The notes: generated from the letters alone by a model not told the origin. Numbered from the stretch's first letter, positions 8,703 to 18,231 are shown. The stretch: 64,000 nucleotides of DNA from Flavobacterium tagetis (GCF_016735615.1 NZ_JAERSF010000001.1:744001-808000); one strand, 5' to 3'. Numbers and translations are program-made.

Positions 8703-8758
8703 GTTAGTCTTAAAGTCAAAAGTCGAAAGTCTTAAAGTTTTTGACTTTGTCTAAAATA

Positions 8759-8799
8759 AAAAGTCCTAAATAGAAATTCTATTTAGGACTTTCTTTTTT
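8759..8799. terminator. bidirectional rho-independent terminator
   Basis: A 15-bp perfect stem (aagtcctaaatagaa and its complement, 8761-8775 and 8778-8792) has a 2-base centre and is followed by CTTTTTTA. It separates the convergent genes ending at 8702 and 8846. It is nested within longer imperfect inverted words of the type agtcgaaagtcttaaag / actttagactttcaaac (8712-8845). Confidence 0.85.
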
Positions 8800-8845
8800 A
8801 AGTCTGCATTTCGACTTTATGACTTTAGACTTTCAAACTTTCGAC

Positions 8846-9946
8846 TTATAAAGTCGCCTTCTGTTTTTCTACGAATTTATGTGATTGCAGTTCGAGTAAC
8901 TCTTTTGCGTTTTTTCTTTGTAGATCAAATAAGCCTTTATCTTCTGCGATATCTGCGTAGACTTTATCATGCATTTCAGCGCTTGTTTTAACCAATAAAT
9001 CGCGTTGATATTTGTTTTGCGCCAAAGTGGCTTTCATAGCGGTTTCGGCTTCTTCTTGTTTGAAATCAAACTCCCCTTTTGGCGCTAATAATTTGGCAAT
9101 AATTGGAGATGTTTCGATTGCCAGAAACAAAAGCATAATGAAAAATGACGGCAGCCAAGGCAATTTGTTCAATGCATTGATACGTGCCATTAGTCCGTCG
9201 AAACCTTCTATGATTGGCTGGGTCTGCGAAACTTTTTTGTCTAAATCGGACTGAAGCTGTACGCCTGCTTTTTCTTTTTCGGCAATTTTAGCTTCGTTGG
9301 TCTTTTTAAGCGTTTCGAATTCTTTTAAAGCTGCATCGTGTTTTTCACGTTTTTCTTTGTAAACTGGACCTTTTCCTAGTTTTTTAGTTCCGGCCGTTCC
9401 TTCGGCTTCAGTAATATAAACCGAATATAAATCGTTTACTTCTTTCTCTTTCTTTACAATATCAGCTTTTAATGCCGCGATTTCTGCCTTATTCTTATCT
9501 AAATCTGTTTTGAAATAAGTCCCGATTTGTTTTTTGTTGGCCAATTCCATTTCGTTTTTCTCTTTCAATAAAACGGTATTGATTTCTTTTTCGAAAATTT
9601 TAATTTCTAAAGGTTTCGAAATCACAATAGCAATAATAATAGCCAAAGCAATACGCGGAGTTGCCTGCAGAAATTCGTCTAAGAAACGATCTCTTTTTTT
9701 AATCGTAGAAACTATAAATCGGTCCAGATTGAAAATCAACAAACTCCATACAAATCCAAAAATCAAGGCAGGATAAATAGAATCGAAAACGGTAAAAAGT
9801 GCATAAGCACTGGCTAAGAAAGCCATAACTGCTGTAAAGAATACTGTGGCACCAATACCAACATATTTGGTTTGTTCGCCTTCTGAACAGTCTTTCAAGA
9901 GGTCTCTATCGACTCCTGAACATAGGATAAAAAATTGTTTTAACAT
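8846..9946 (-). CDS. DUF4407 membrane protein
   Basis: The product has the DUF4407 layout. A short MLKQFFILCSGVDRDLLKDC start leads to paired membrane helices (around residues 33-55 and 60-78), another hydrophobic helix (about 95-115), a long charged coiled coil (about 130-240) and a last membrane helix (LPSFFIMLLFLAIETSPIIAKLL), followed by a polar tail. I chose the ATG at 9946, not the upstream start at 10009, because the family begins at the FWxxSGaD-like segment. The function is unknown; it may be a stress or envelope scaffold. Confidence 0.82.
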   Translation of the reverse strand: MLKQFFILCSGVDRDLLKDCSEGEQTKYVGIGATVFFTAVMAFLASAYALFTVFDSIYPALIFGFVWSLLIFNLDRFIVSTIKKRDRFLDEFLQATPRIALAIIIAIVISKPLEIKIFEKEINTVLLKEKNEMELANKKQIGTYFKTDLDKNKAEIAALKADIVKKEKEVNDLYSVYITEAEGTAGTKKLGKGPVYKEKREKHDAALKEFETLKKTNEAKIAEKEKAGVQLQSDLDKKVSQTQPIIEGFDGLMARINALNKLPWLPSFFIMLLFLAIETSPIIAKLLAPKGEFDFKQEEAETAMKATLAQNKYQRDLLVKTSAEMHDKVYADIAEDKGLFDLQRKNAKELLELQSHKFVEKQKATL

Positions 9947-10035
9947 GATTGATGATTTTTGATTAAGATGATAAGGCAAATTTAAAGCCAAATTTTCAAA
10001 TACAGTCAAAATATCAATTTCTTTTTAGTTGTGAA

Positions 10036-10072
10036 TCAAACGTTTGAAACTTTAATGTTAGTTAAACATTAA
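10036..10072. promoter_or_regulatory. two palindromes upstream of the TonB receptor/phytase pair
   Basis: TCAAACGTTTGA (10036-10047) is a perfect 12-bp palindrome. Five bases later TTAATGTT-N5-AACATTAA (10052-10072) is a perfect inverted repeat with 8-bp arms. Both lie 110-146 bases before the receptor start. They are plausible operator sites, perhaps linked to phosphate control given the phytase, but no known motif was matched. Confidence 0.4.
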
Positions 10073-10181
10073 TAATTATAAGCAATAACTGACTAATCAT
10101 AACACTATGTTAATTTTTTTTCAAGGCTTTAGTAATACACGGGTCTTAGTTTCGCAACCGAAATCAAACTAAACACACACA

Positions 10182-12992
10182 ATGAAAAAATTTTATCTAT
10201 TAACAGCATTCTTTTTATTCGCCTTTGCAGGTTTTGCTCAGAAAGCTATTATATCTGGAAAGATATTAGACGCCGATGACAAACTGCCTCTTCCTGGAGC
10301 TATGGTTCAAATTGTAGGCGAGAAAAAATATACCGTTTCTGATTATAACGGTCGTTTTGAGTTACTAAATATTAATGAAGGAACTTATAAAATTGAAGTA
10401 AAATATATTGGATATACTACTTTAACTCAAGAAATAAAAGTTGAACAAGGTCGAAACAATGTAATCGACTTTGCTCTTAAAGCTTCTGAAAATGAACTGA
10501 AAGAAGTTGTTGTTGGAGACATTTTAAAAGGTCAAGCAAAAGCACTGAATCAGCAGAAAAACAATAAAAATATCGGAAACGTAATCTCTTCTGACCAAAT
10601 GGGGCGTTTCCCAGATGCTAATGTGGGAGATGCTTTAAAACGTGTTCCAGGTATCACAATGCAGAATGATCAAGGTGAAGCTCGTAACATTATTATTAGA
10701 GGTTTGGCTCCGTCTTTGAACTCTGTTACTTTAAATGGCGATAGAATTCCATCTGCAGAAGGAGATAACAGAAACGTACAAATGGACTTAATTCCGTCTG
10801 ATATGATTTCTACTATAGAAGTAAACAAAACGCTTACTTCAGACATGGATGCAGATGCGATTGGAGGTTCTGTAAACTTAATTACAAGAGCAACTCCAAA
10901 CGGAGAGAGAATCTCTGCAACTCTTGCTGGAGGATATTTGCCAATTCGTGACCACGCTTCTTATACGGCTGGTTTTGTTTACGGTAATCGTTTCATTGAC
11001 AACAAATTAGGAGTGGTTTTCAGCGGTTCTTACAACAATGTCGATTACGGTTCTGATAACATCGAAAACGAATGGGTAAAAGATGATTTTGGAAATGAAT
11101 ATTTGCAAGCATCTGAAATTAGAAAATATGATGTACAACGTATTCGTCGAAGCGGATCTGTTGCTTTAGATTATAAATTCAACGACAATAACACGATTTT
11201 TGCTAATGCAATCTACAACTGGAGAGATGATAGAGAAAACCGTTTTAGAACTACTTACGATGATATTGAGCCACTTTATAATGGTGAAGAAATTGTTGGT
11301 TTTGAAGGTCGTGTAAAACGCCAAACAAAAGGTGGTTTAGACAATAGTAGAAACAAAAATAGAAGGTTAGAAGACCAAAGAGTTCAGAATTATTCTATTC
11401 GCGGAGAACACTTAATCAATTCTACTTTAGATTTAGACTGGTCTGCTAACTATGCAAAAGCAAGAGAATATCGTCCAGGAGAGCGTTATATCGAATACCG
11501 TCAGAAAGGTTTAGAAATGTTCGAAGATTTATCAGATATCAGATTTCCTTTGATGACAACTGTTGGCGAATCTGTTGACGAATTTAAATTTGATTCTGTT
11601 ACTGAAAACACAGATGAAACAAGCGAAAGCGAATTTGGTGCAAAAGTAAATATCCGTTTCCCATTCTCTGTTATTGCTGGAGAAAAAGGAAGATTGAGAA
11701 CTGGTCTTAGACTTCGTTTAAAAGAAAAAGAAAGAAACAATATGTTCTATTCTTATGAGCCAATTAATGATGATATGGAATTATTATCTCAAGTTCCAAC
11801 AAGCTATTTTGATGGAAAAGATTTTAATCCAGGTAGTAAATATGTACCAGGAACTTTTGCTTCTGCAGCTTTCTTAGGAAGCTTAGATTTAAACAATCCT
11901 GCTTTATTTGATAAAGAAGCAGATCCAGCAGAATATTTAGCGGTAAACTATAATGCGAAAGAAAGAATTACTGCTGCATATGTAAGATGGGATCAAGACT
12001 TTAACGATAAACTTTCTATGGTTTTAGGTTTCCGCGTGGAAAATACTCATATCGATTATACAGGAAACCGTGTATTGGATGAAGAAGAATTAGAGAGCAA
12101 AATCAACAATACCAACTCTTACACTAATTTATTGCCAAGTATTTCATTCCAATACAATGCAACAAAAGATTTAGTATTAAGAGCTGCCGCTACAACTGCA
12201 TTAGCTAGGCCAAACTACTATGCACTAGCTCCTTATGTAAATAATATTGCTGCAGATAAAGAAATTACAGCCGGAAATCCAGATCTTAAAGCTACTTATT
12301 CATACAATTATGACTTCATGGCAGAGAACTATTTCAAATCTGTTGGTTTAATTTCTGGAGGTGTTTTCTACAAAAGATTAAATGATTTTATTTACAACTA
12401 CAGCGACAATCAATATACTGATGCGAAATTTGCTGCAGATTTCCCTAATCAGGCAAACCCAATTCCAGCGGGAGAAAACTGGTCATTTTTACAATCAAGA
12501 AACGGAGAAAATGTTGATGTTTATGGGTTTGAAGTTGCTTTTCAGCGTCAGTTAGATTTCCTTCCTGGTAAATTCTTGAAAGGATTTGGTATCTATTTAA
12601 ATTATACGTACACGAAATCTAAAGCAAGCGGAATTGCTGACGAAGACGGAAACGAAAGAAATGACATTAGTCTTCCTGGAACAACACCTCACATGTTTAA
12701 CGGATCTTTATCTTGGGAAAACAAACGTTTCTCTGCAAGAATCTCAACCAACTTTACCTCTGATTATTTAGATGAATTAGGTTCTGAGTCTTACAAAGAT
12801 AGTTACTATGACAAGCAATTTTTCTTAGATGCCAATGCTTCTTATAAAATCACTAAACAATTACGTGTTTTTGCTGAAGCAAATAACTTAACAAACCAAC
12901 CTTTACGTTATTACCAAGGAGTTGCTGCTCATACAAAACAAGCAGAATATTACCAGCCGCGTTACAATTTCGGACTGAAATTAGACTTGTAA
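10182..12992 (+). CDS. TonB-dependent receptor with carboxypeptidase-like N-terminal domain
   Basis: This outer-membrane receptor has 936 residues. A signal peptide ends at AGFAQK, then a CarboxypepD_reg-like beta domain (about 23-110; GKILDADDKLPLPGAMVQI, VKYIGYTTL) leads to the plug (MGRFPDANVGDALKRVPGI, RNIIIRGLAPSLNSVTLNG). A 22-strand-type barrel ends in the aromatic C-terminus YNFGLKLDL. The plug style is that of the receptor subgroup often paired with phosphatases or phytases. No SusD partner follows; instead a phytase lies 75 bases downstream. I infer uptake of inositol phosphate or a related phosphorylated compound. Confidence 0.9.
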   Translation: MKKFYLLTAFFLFAFAGFAQKAIISGKILDADDKLPLPGAMVQIVGEKKYTVSDYNGRFELLNINEGTYKIEVKYIGYTTLTQEIKVEQGRNNVIDFALKASENELKEVVVGDILKGQAKALNQQKNNKNIGNVISSDQMGRFPDANVGDALKRVPGITMQNDQGEARNIIIRGLAPSLNSVTLNGDRIPSAEGDNRNVQMDLIPSDMISTIEVNKTLTSDMDADAIGGSVNLITRATPNGERISATLAGGYLPIRDHASYTAGFVYGNRFIDNKLGVVFSGSYNNVDYGSDNIENEWVKDDFGNEYLQASEIRKYDVQRIRRSGSVALDYKFNDNNTIFANAIYNWRDDRENRFRTTYDDIEPLYNGEEIVGFEGRVKRQTKGGLDNSRNKNRRLEDQRVQNYSIRGEHLINSTLDLDWSANYAKAREYRPGERYIEYRQKGLEMFEDLSDIRFPLMTTVGESVDEFKFDSVTENTDETSESEFGAKVNIRFPFSVIAGEKGRLRTGLRLRLKEKERNNMFYSYEPINDDMELLSQVPTSYFDGKDFNPGSKYVPGTFASAAFLGSLDLNNPALFDKEADPAEYLAVNYNAKERITAAYVRWDQDFNDKLSMVLGFRVENTHIDYTGNRVLDEEELESKINNTNSYTNLLPSISFQYNATKDLVLRAAATTALARPNYYALAPYVNNIAADKEITAGNPDLKATYSYNYDFMAENYFKSVGLISGGVFYKRLNDFIYNYSDNQYTDAKFAADFPNQANPIPAGENWSFLQSRNGENVDVYGFEVAFQRQLDFLPGKFLKGFGIYLNYTYTKSKASGIADEDGNERNDISLPGTTPHMFNGSLSWENKRFSARISTNFTSDYLDELGSESYKDSYYDKQFFLDANASYKITKQLRVFAEANNLTNQPLRYYQGVAAHTKQAEYYQPRYNFGLKLDL

Positions 12993-13015
12993 TCTGCACT
13001 TTTTTAAAATTCTTA

Positions 13016-13046
13016 AATTAGACAGAGTTTATCGCTCTGTCTAATT
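13016..13046 (+). other. intercistronic hairpin between receptor and phytase
   Basis: A perfect 12-bp stem (AATTAGACAGAG and CTCTGTCTAATT) with a 7-base loop lies between the two genes. It is not followed by a T-run, so it is more likely an mRNA-processing or 3'-end-protecting hairpin, allowing unequal expression of receptor and phytase, than a full terminator. Confidence 0.6.
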
Positions 13047-13067
13047 GCATTAAAATATATAATACAA

Positions 13068-14126
13068 ATGAAAAATAAATCTTTAGTTGCTTTTTTACTT
13101 TTAAGCTTATCATTTACAGCTTGTAAAGACGATAAATTAGCGCCAATTCAGCCAAATGCCGTTAAACCAACAGCAGTTACAGAGGCTCTCCCTCACGATA
13201 CAGACGATCCTTCAATCTGGATCAATCCAACTGATGCTTCAAAAAGCATAATTTTTGGAACAGATAAAGACACAGACGGCGGTTTATATGCTTTTGATTT
13301 GAATGGAAAAATCCTTAAAAAATCAATTCCGTTAAAACGTCCAAACAATGTTGATATCGCTTACGGATTGATCATTGACGGAAAAAAAGTAGACGTTGCC
13401 GTTACTACAGAACGTGAAGAAAACAAAATTAGAATTTTTAGTTTACCTGATTTAGAGCCAATTGACAATGGCGGAATTCCAGTTTTTGACGGAGAAGCAG
13501 AGCGCGATCCAATGGGAGTTTCATTATACACTCGTCCAAGCGACGGAAAGATTTTTGCTATTGTGGGAAGAAAAACGGGCCCATCTGGAAGTTATTTATG
13601 GCAATATGAACTTTCTGGAAACGGAAAATTTGCAGCTGCAAAAGTGGTTCGCAAATTCGGAACTTACAGCGGTAAAAAAGAAATCGAAGCCATTGCTGTC
13701 GATAACGAATTAGGTTTTGTTTACTATTGCGACGAACAGGCTGGAATTAGAAAATACAAAGCAGATCCGGCTTTAAATGATAATAAAGAATTGGCTTTCT
13801 TTGGTCAGAAAGATTTCAAAGCAGACCATGAAGGAATTGCTATTTACAAAAAAACAGATTCTACAGGATATATTCTGGTATCCAATCAGCAAGCAAATTC
13901 ATTTATGGTTTATCCAAGAGAAGGCGCAAACGGAAATCCAAACAATCATACTTTATTGGCAGAAGTTCCGACTTCTACAATCGAATGTGATGGTGCAGAT
14001 GTTACGAGCGTAAACTTAGGGCCAAAATATAAAAACGGACTTTTTGTAGCGATGAGCAACGGAATGACTTTCCATTATTACGCTTGGGATTTAATTCAGA
14101 AACGCATAGACGAAGCTAAGAAATAA
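13068..14126 (+). CDS. beta-propeller phytase (3-phytase), lipoprotein
   Basis: The 352-residue protein starts with a lipoprotein signal (MKNKSLVAFLLLSLSFTAC, Cys19). It matches the calcium-dependent beta-propeller phytase family: LPHDTDDPSIWINP (about 40-53), FGTDKDTDGGLYAFDLNGK, RPNNVDIAYG, and the later EAIAVDNELGFVYYCDEQAGIRKY and DHEGIAIY, all rich in calcium-binding acids. These enzymes release phosphate from phytate. Being surface or periplasmic and next to a TonB receptor, it probably trims substrate for uptake. The pairing is conserved in Bacteroidota, as I recall. Confidence 0.92.
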   Translation: MKNKSLVAFLLLSLSFTACKDDKLAPIQPNAVKPTAVTEALPHDTDDPSIWINPTDASKSIIFGTDKDTDGGLYAFDLNGKILKKSIPLKRPNNVDIAYGLIIDGKKVDVAVTTEREENKIRIFSLPDLEPIDNGGIPVFDGEAERDPMGVSLYTRPSDGKIFAIVGRKTGPSGSYLWQYELSGNGKFAAAKVVRKFGTYSGKKEIEAIAVDNELGFVYYCDEQAGIRKYKADPALNDNKELAFFGQKDFKADHEGIAIYKKTDSTGYILVSNQQANSFMVYPREGANGNPNNHTLLAEVPTSTIECDGADVTSVNLGPKYKNGLFVAMSNGMTFHYYAWDLIQKRIDEAKK

Positions 14127-14194
14127 AGATTCAAGGTTTTCAGTCGCAGTTTCGTGTTCAGTGTCTATTTTTTTTACTGCGATTGGAAACCAAC

Positions 14195-14229
14195 TAAAAA
14201 AAGCTGTTCATTTCTGAACAGCTTTTTTA
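14195..14229. terminator. bidirectional terminator between phytase and pckA
   Basis: AAAAAAGCTGTTCA pairs with TGAACAGCTTTTTT across a 4-base loop, with A- and T-runs on each side. It can serve both the phytase transcript and the convergent pckA transcript. Confidence 0.9.
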
Positions 14230-14250
14230 TTTTGAATTAAATAATTCCTT

Positions 14251-15855
14251 TTATTCTGTAATTGGTGCTCCTGCTAAGATTTCAGCATTTGCAAACTCTT
14301 CAAATTTCGCAAAATTAGCTTTGAATTTATGTGCTAATTCCAACGCTTTTTTATCGTATAAATCTTTGTCTTCCCAAGTATTTCTAGGATTTAAAATTTG
14401 CACTGGAACATTTGGACAATCTTGAGGAATTTCAATTCCAAATACTTCATGATTTTTAAACTCTACATCATTCAATTCTCCTTTTAATGCTGCAGTAATC
14501 ATAGCACGAGTATATTTAAGCTTCATACGACTTCCTGTTCCGTAAGCTCCTCCAGTCCATCCTGTGTTAATTAACCAAACTTTTACTCCTGCATCTTTCA
14601 TTTTTTTGCTCAACATTTCAGCATAACGGGTTGGGTGCAAAGGCATAAATGGTGCTCCAAAACAAGCAGAGAAATTAGGCTGAGGCTCAGTTACACCAGC
14701 TTCTGTACCAGCAACTTTTGCTGTATACCCAGAAATAAAGTGGTAAGCCGCCTGACCTGGAGTTAATCTTGAGATTGGAGGCAAGATTCCGAAAGAATCA
14801 GCCGTTAAGAAAAATATATTTTTAGGATTGTGTCCAACCAAACCTGGCTGTACATTATCAATATGTGTAATTGGGTAACTTACACGAGTATTTTGTGTGA
14901 TAGAAACGTCATCAAAATCTACTACGTTTGTTCCTGCTTTGAAAACCACATTCTCTAAAAGCGCTCCTTTTTTGATTGCTCTAAAAATGTCTGGTTCATT
15001 TTCTTCTGTTAAATTGATAACTTTTGCATAGCATCCGCCTTCAAAATTGAAAACAGTGTTTTCATTTGTCCAGCCGTGCTCATCGTCTCCGATTAATTTA
15101 CGCTCTGGATCTGCAGATAAAGTTGTTTTTCCTGTACCAGACAATCCGAAGAAGATTGCTGTATCTCCAGCTTCACCAACATTGGCGCTACAGTGCATTG
15201 GAAGTGTATTTTTGAAAACTGGAAGAATAAAGTTCAACGCAGAGAAAATTCCTTTTTTCATTTCTCCTGTATAACCTGTTCCGCCAATTAAAGCAATTTT
15301 TTTAGTAAAATCTAAAATAGCAAAATTAGACTGGCGTGTTCCGTCTACAGCAGGATCTGCCATAAAACTTGGAGCACAAACTACTGTCCATTCTGGAGTA
15401 AAATTAGCCAGCTCTGAAACTTCTGGGCGTAAGAACATATTGTAGCAAAACAAGTTTGACCAAGCAGTTTCTGTTACAACACGAACATTCAATCTATAAT
15501 TTGGGTCAGAACACACATAAGAATCACGAACAAAAACTTCTTTGTTTGATAAAAATGCTGTTACCTTATTATAAAGCTTTTCAAAAGCTTGGGGCTCAAA
15601 TGGGATATTTACATTTCCCCACCAAACTTGATCCTTAGTAATATCATCTTTTACGATAAAACGATCTTGCGGAGAACGACCTGTAAATTCACCTGTATTA
15701 ATTGCTAACGCTCCGGTAGAATTCTCAACACCTTGACCTGACTGCAAAGTAATCGCATGTAATTCATCTGCAGATAGTTGATAACGAACTTTTGCATTTT
15801 CAATTCCTAACTCTTTTAACGAAATCGATTGCGCGAAAACTGTATTAGTGTCCAT
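14251..15855 (-). CDS. pckA: phosphoenolpyruvate carboxykinase (ATP)
   Basis: PckA converts oxaloacetate and ATP into phosphoenolpyruvate, CO2 and ADP, the first step of gluconeogenesis, in the cytoplasm. The 534-residue length is normal for the ATP-dependent family. Visible signatures are FTGRSPQDRF (substrate site), CSANVGEAGDTAIFFGLSGTGKTTLSADP (kinase-1a P-loop), GDDEHGW (kinase-2), and EGGCYAKVINL followed later by PRNTW. Monocistronic, with a terminator shared with the phytase gene. A TAATTTTG -7 candidate is at 15891-15898, 36 bases before the start. Confidence 0.97.
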   Translation of the reverse strand: MDTNTVFAQSISLKELGIENAKVRYQLSADELHAITLQSGQGVENSTGALAINTGEFTGRSPQDRFIVKDDITKDQVWWGNVNIPFEPQAFEKLYNKVTAFLSNKEVFVRDSYVCSDPNYRLNVRVVTETAWSNLFCYNMFLRPEVSELANFTPEWTVVCAPSFMADPAVDGTRQSNFAILDFTKKIALIGGTGYTGEMKKGIFSALNFILPVFKNTLPMHCSANVGEAGDTAIFFGLSGTGKTTLSADPERKLIGDDEHGWTNENTVFNFEGGCYAKVINLTEENEPDIFRAIKKGALLENVVFKAGTNVVDFDDVSITQNTRVSYPITHIDNVQPGLVGHNPKNIFFLTADSFGILPPISRLTPGQAAYHFISGYTAKVAGTEAGVTEPQPNFSACFGAPFMPLHPTRYAEMLSKKMKDAGVKVWLINTGWTGGAYGTGSRMKLKYTRAMITAALKGELNDVEFKNHEVFGIEIPQDCPNVPVQILNPRNTWEDKDLYDKKALELAHKFKANFAKFEEFANAEILAGAPITE

Positions 15856-15890
15856 AAATTTTTAAGTTGTGTGTGATTTTTTGTTTAGAG

Positions 15891-15898
15891 CAAAATTA
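15891..15898 (-). promoter_or_regulatory. candidate -7 box of pckA
   Basis: Reading the minus strand, TAATTTTG fits the Bacteroidota TAnnTTTG consensus and would place the transcript start about 30 bases before the pckA ATG. No clear -33 TTG is seen at the right distance. The rest of the 301-base gap (15856-16156) is AT-rich, and nothing else was recognised there. Confidence 0.4.
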
Positions 15899-16156
15899 CA
15901 GATTAATTTTAATTTCTTTTAAAATAATTAAATTTCACTTTGATTTCTATCAAAAAAGAAAAATTTCACTTTTAAAATTGCAAAAAGAAAAAAATAATCG
16001 CTCTTAATTTGTTTATTTACAACCTTATGCGCGAATTTGTTATATTATTTTTGTTTGACAACAGAAAATACAAAAAAGTCACACAAATAAAGTTATATGT
16101 TATTTATGTGACAAAATTAAAGATTAATTCTTAGACAGAATTTTTTTTTCGGGATT

Positions 16157-16543
16157 TTATGATTTTCTCTTCAAAATCGTAAAGAATAATAGCGCCCAAG
16201 CAATAATTAATAAGAAACCACCAAAAGGTGTTGCGAATACGATAATTTTAGATTCGAACAAAGTGTAGTCTTTTGTAGCCAATAAATAAATCGAACCGCT
16301 AAAAAGAAGAACACCCGCAACAACCAAATTATAGATTGCTTTTAAGGTTTTTTCTGCGATGTCTTTTTGTGTAGATAAAAATAGAAGAAATAGAGCGTGA
16401 TACATTTGGTAACGAACACCAACTTCAAAAGTATTTAATTGGTCAACCGAAAGATATTTTTTTAATAAATGAGCACCAAAAGCACCCAAAATAATAGCTA
16501 ACATACCAATAAAAGCTCCAGTTAAAATGATTCTTCTTTTCAT
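16157..16543 (-). CDS. DUF423 family membrane protein
   Basis: I chose the ATG at 16543 (MKRRIILTGAFIGMLAIILGAFGAHLLK), because DUF423 proteins start with exactly this glycine-rich helix. The longer frame to 16582 adds only unconserved residues. The 128-residue product has four membrane helices and the conserved FEVGVRYQMYHALFLL motif (about residues 39-54). It is a small inner-membrane protein of unknown function. It is convergent with nothing and lies between pckA and the divergent saccharopine dehydrogenase-like gene. Confidence 0.87.
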   Translation of the reverse strand: MKRRIILTGAFIGMLAIILGAFGAHLLKKYLSVDQLNTFEVGVRYQMYHALFLLFLSTQKDIAEKTLKAIYNLVVAGVLLFSGSIYLLATKDYTLFESKIIVFATPFGGFLLIIAWALLFFTILKRKS

Positions 16544-16680
16544 AATATATCTCTTTTGAAATTTCAAACAAAAATACTTCAAACGAACTGAAAAACCTCC
16601 TTTGTTTCTGGATTATTTAGAACAAAATCAAATTATTTTTTGGGTTTTGCGAAAAAAATAATTTAATTTTCTTTAATTTG

Positions 16681-16713
16681 AATTGTTATATTTATAACAA
16701 TTAAATATATTTG
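16681..16713 (+). promoter_or_regulatory. promoter with perfect palindromic operator (saccharopine dehydrogenase-like gene)
   Basis: TTG (16683-16685), N20 and TATATTTG (16706-16713) form a Bacteroidota promoter 18 bases before the ATG. A perfect inverted repeat AATTGTTATA-TT-TATAACAATT (16681-16702) covers the -33 box and most of the spacer, exactly where a repressor would block RNA polymerase. Confidence 0.65.
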
Positions 16714-16730
16714 TGTTAAATATTTAAGAC

Positions 16731-18095
16731 ATGAGAAACATTTTAATATTTGGAGCAGGAAGATCTGCATCTTCTTTGATTCGATATTTATTATCAAAAT
16801 CTAATGAAGAAAAGCTGCATTTAACAGTAGCTGACCTTTCATTAAATCTTGCGAAAGCAAAAACACAAGATCACCCAAATGCTACTCCGCTTGCCTTAGA
16901 TATTTTTAATGCCGACGAAAGAAGAAAAGCTATCGAAAATGCGTCAATCGTAATTTCAATGCTTCCCGCACATCTGCACATCGAAATCGCAAAGGACTGC
17001 GTCGAATTCAAAAAAAATCTTGTTACAGCATCTTATATTAGTGATGCCATGCAGGCTTTAAACGAAGAAGTCATTAAAAACAATCTGATTTTTATGAACG
17101 AAATTGGTCTAGATCCAGGAATCGACCACATGAGTGCCATGAAAGTCATTGACGAAATTAGATCTAAAGGAGGTAAAATGCTTTTGTTTGAATCTTTCTG
17201 CGGTGGACTTGTTGCTCCTGAATCTGACAATAATTTATGGAACTACAAATTTACTTGGGCTCCACGAAATGTTGTTTTGGCCGGACAAGGCGGCGCTGCC
17301 AAATTTATTCAAGAAGGAACTTATAAATATATTCCGTACAGCGCTTTGTTTAGAAGAACCGAATTCCTTGAAGTAGAAGGCTACGGAAAATTTGAAGCGT
17401 ATTCTAATCGTGATTCTCTTAAATATCGTTCGGTTTACGGCTTAGATGATATTCTTACCTTATATAGAGGAACCATAAGAAGAGTTGGCTTTTCGAGAGC
17501 TTGGAATATGTTTGTACAGCTCGGAATGACTGATGATAGTTATATTTTAGAGGGGTCAGAAAATATGAGCTATCGTCAGTTCATCAACTCTTTTCTTCCA
17601 TATCATCCAACAGATTCTGCCGAAATTAAAACCCGATTGATTTTAAAAATCGATCAGGATGATATTATGTGGGACAAACTTTTGGAATTGGATTTATTTA
17701 ACCCAAACAAAAAAGTAAATCTGCCAAATGCAACTCCCGCACAAATTTTAGAAAAAATCTTAACCGACAGCTGGGCTCTTGAACCAGAGGATAAAGATAT
17801 GATTGTGATGTATCATAAATTTGGTTATGAATTGAATGGAGAAAAGAAACAAATCGATTCTAAAATGGTTTGCATTGGCGAAGACCAGACTTATACTGCA
17901 ATGGCAAAAACCGTTGGTTTGCCAGTTGCAATTGCGACATTATTGATTTTAAACGGGAAAATTACAACTCCAGGCGTTCAGCTTCCTATTAAGAAGGAAG
18001 TTTACGAACCTATCTTGAAAGAATTAGAAGAATATGGGGTCATTTTTAACGAACAAAATGTACCTTATTTTGGATACAATCCAGACTTATTTTAG
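16731..18095 (+). CDS. saccharopine dehydrogenase family protein
   Basis: The 454-residue cytoplasmic enzyme has an N-terminal Rossmann fold (NILIFGAGRSASSLIRYLL, residues 3-21) and a C-terminal saccharopine-dehydrogenase domain. Landmarks are SMLPAHLHIEIAKDC, NEIGLDPGIDHMSAMKVID (about 124-142) and CGGLVAPESDNNLWNYKFTW. It most resembles the glutamate-forming (LYS9-like) type, implying lysine breakdown or a related NAD(P)-linked amino-acid step. It is monocistronic, with its own palindrome-covered promoter and a strong terminator. The exact substrate is inferred, not proven. Confidence 0.85.
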   Translation: MRNILIFGAGRSASSLIRYLLSKSNEEKLHLTVADLSLNLAKAKTQDHPNATPLALDIFNADERRKAIENASIVISMLPAHLHIEIAKDCVEFKKNLVTASYISDAMQALNEEVIKNNLIFMNEIGLDPGIDHMSAMKVIDEIRSKGGKMLLFESFCGGLVAPESDNNLWNYKFTWAPRNVVLAGQGGAAKFIQEGTYKYIPYSALFRRTEFLEVEGYGKFEAYSNRDSLKYRSVYGLDDILTLYRGTIRRVGFSRAWNMFVQLGMTDDSYILEGSENMSYRQFINSFLPYHPTDSAEIKTRLILKIDQDDIMWDKLLELDLFNPNKKVNLPNATPAQILEKILTDSWALEPEDKDMIVMYHKFGYELNGEKKQIDSKMVCIGEDQTYTAMAKTVGLPVAIATLLILNGKITTPGVQLPIKKEVYEPILKELEEYGVIFNEQNVPYFGYNPDLF

Positions 18096-18151
18096 TCTGG
18101 GTCTGCATTGTTTATTTTTAGAATTTTTTTTTTAATTAGTTTTTTGATTTT

Positions 18152-18184
18152 ATCCGCTTCCTCCATCAGAAGCGGATTTTTTTC
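18152..18184. terminator. rho-independent terminator
   Basis: ATCCGCTTC pairs with GAAGCGGAT (18152-18160 and 18169-18177), followed by a T-run. It ends the saccharopine dehydrogenase-like transcript. Confidence 0.88.
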
Positions 18185-18231
18185 TTTTAAGAAACAAAGA
18201 GACGAAGGTTTTATGCTTTGCACAAAAAAAA

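Noticed and set aside
8846..10009. Longer start for the DUF4407 gene at 10009
   Set aside because: The extra 21 residues are not part of the family; ATG 9946 gives the expected N-terminus.
10182..12992. SusC/SusD polysaccharide-use pair
   Set aside because: No SusD-like gene follows either TonB receptor; the partners are a phytase and an AztD-like protein.
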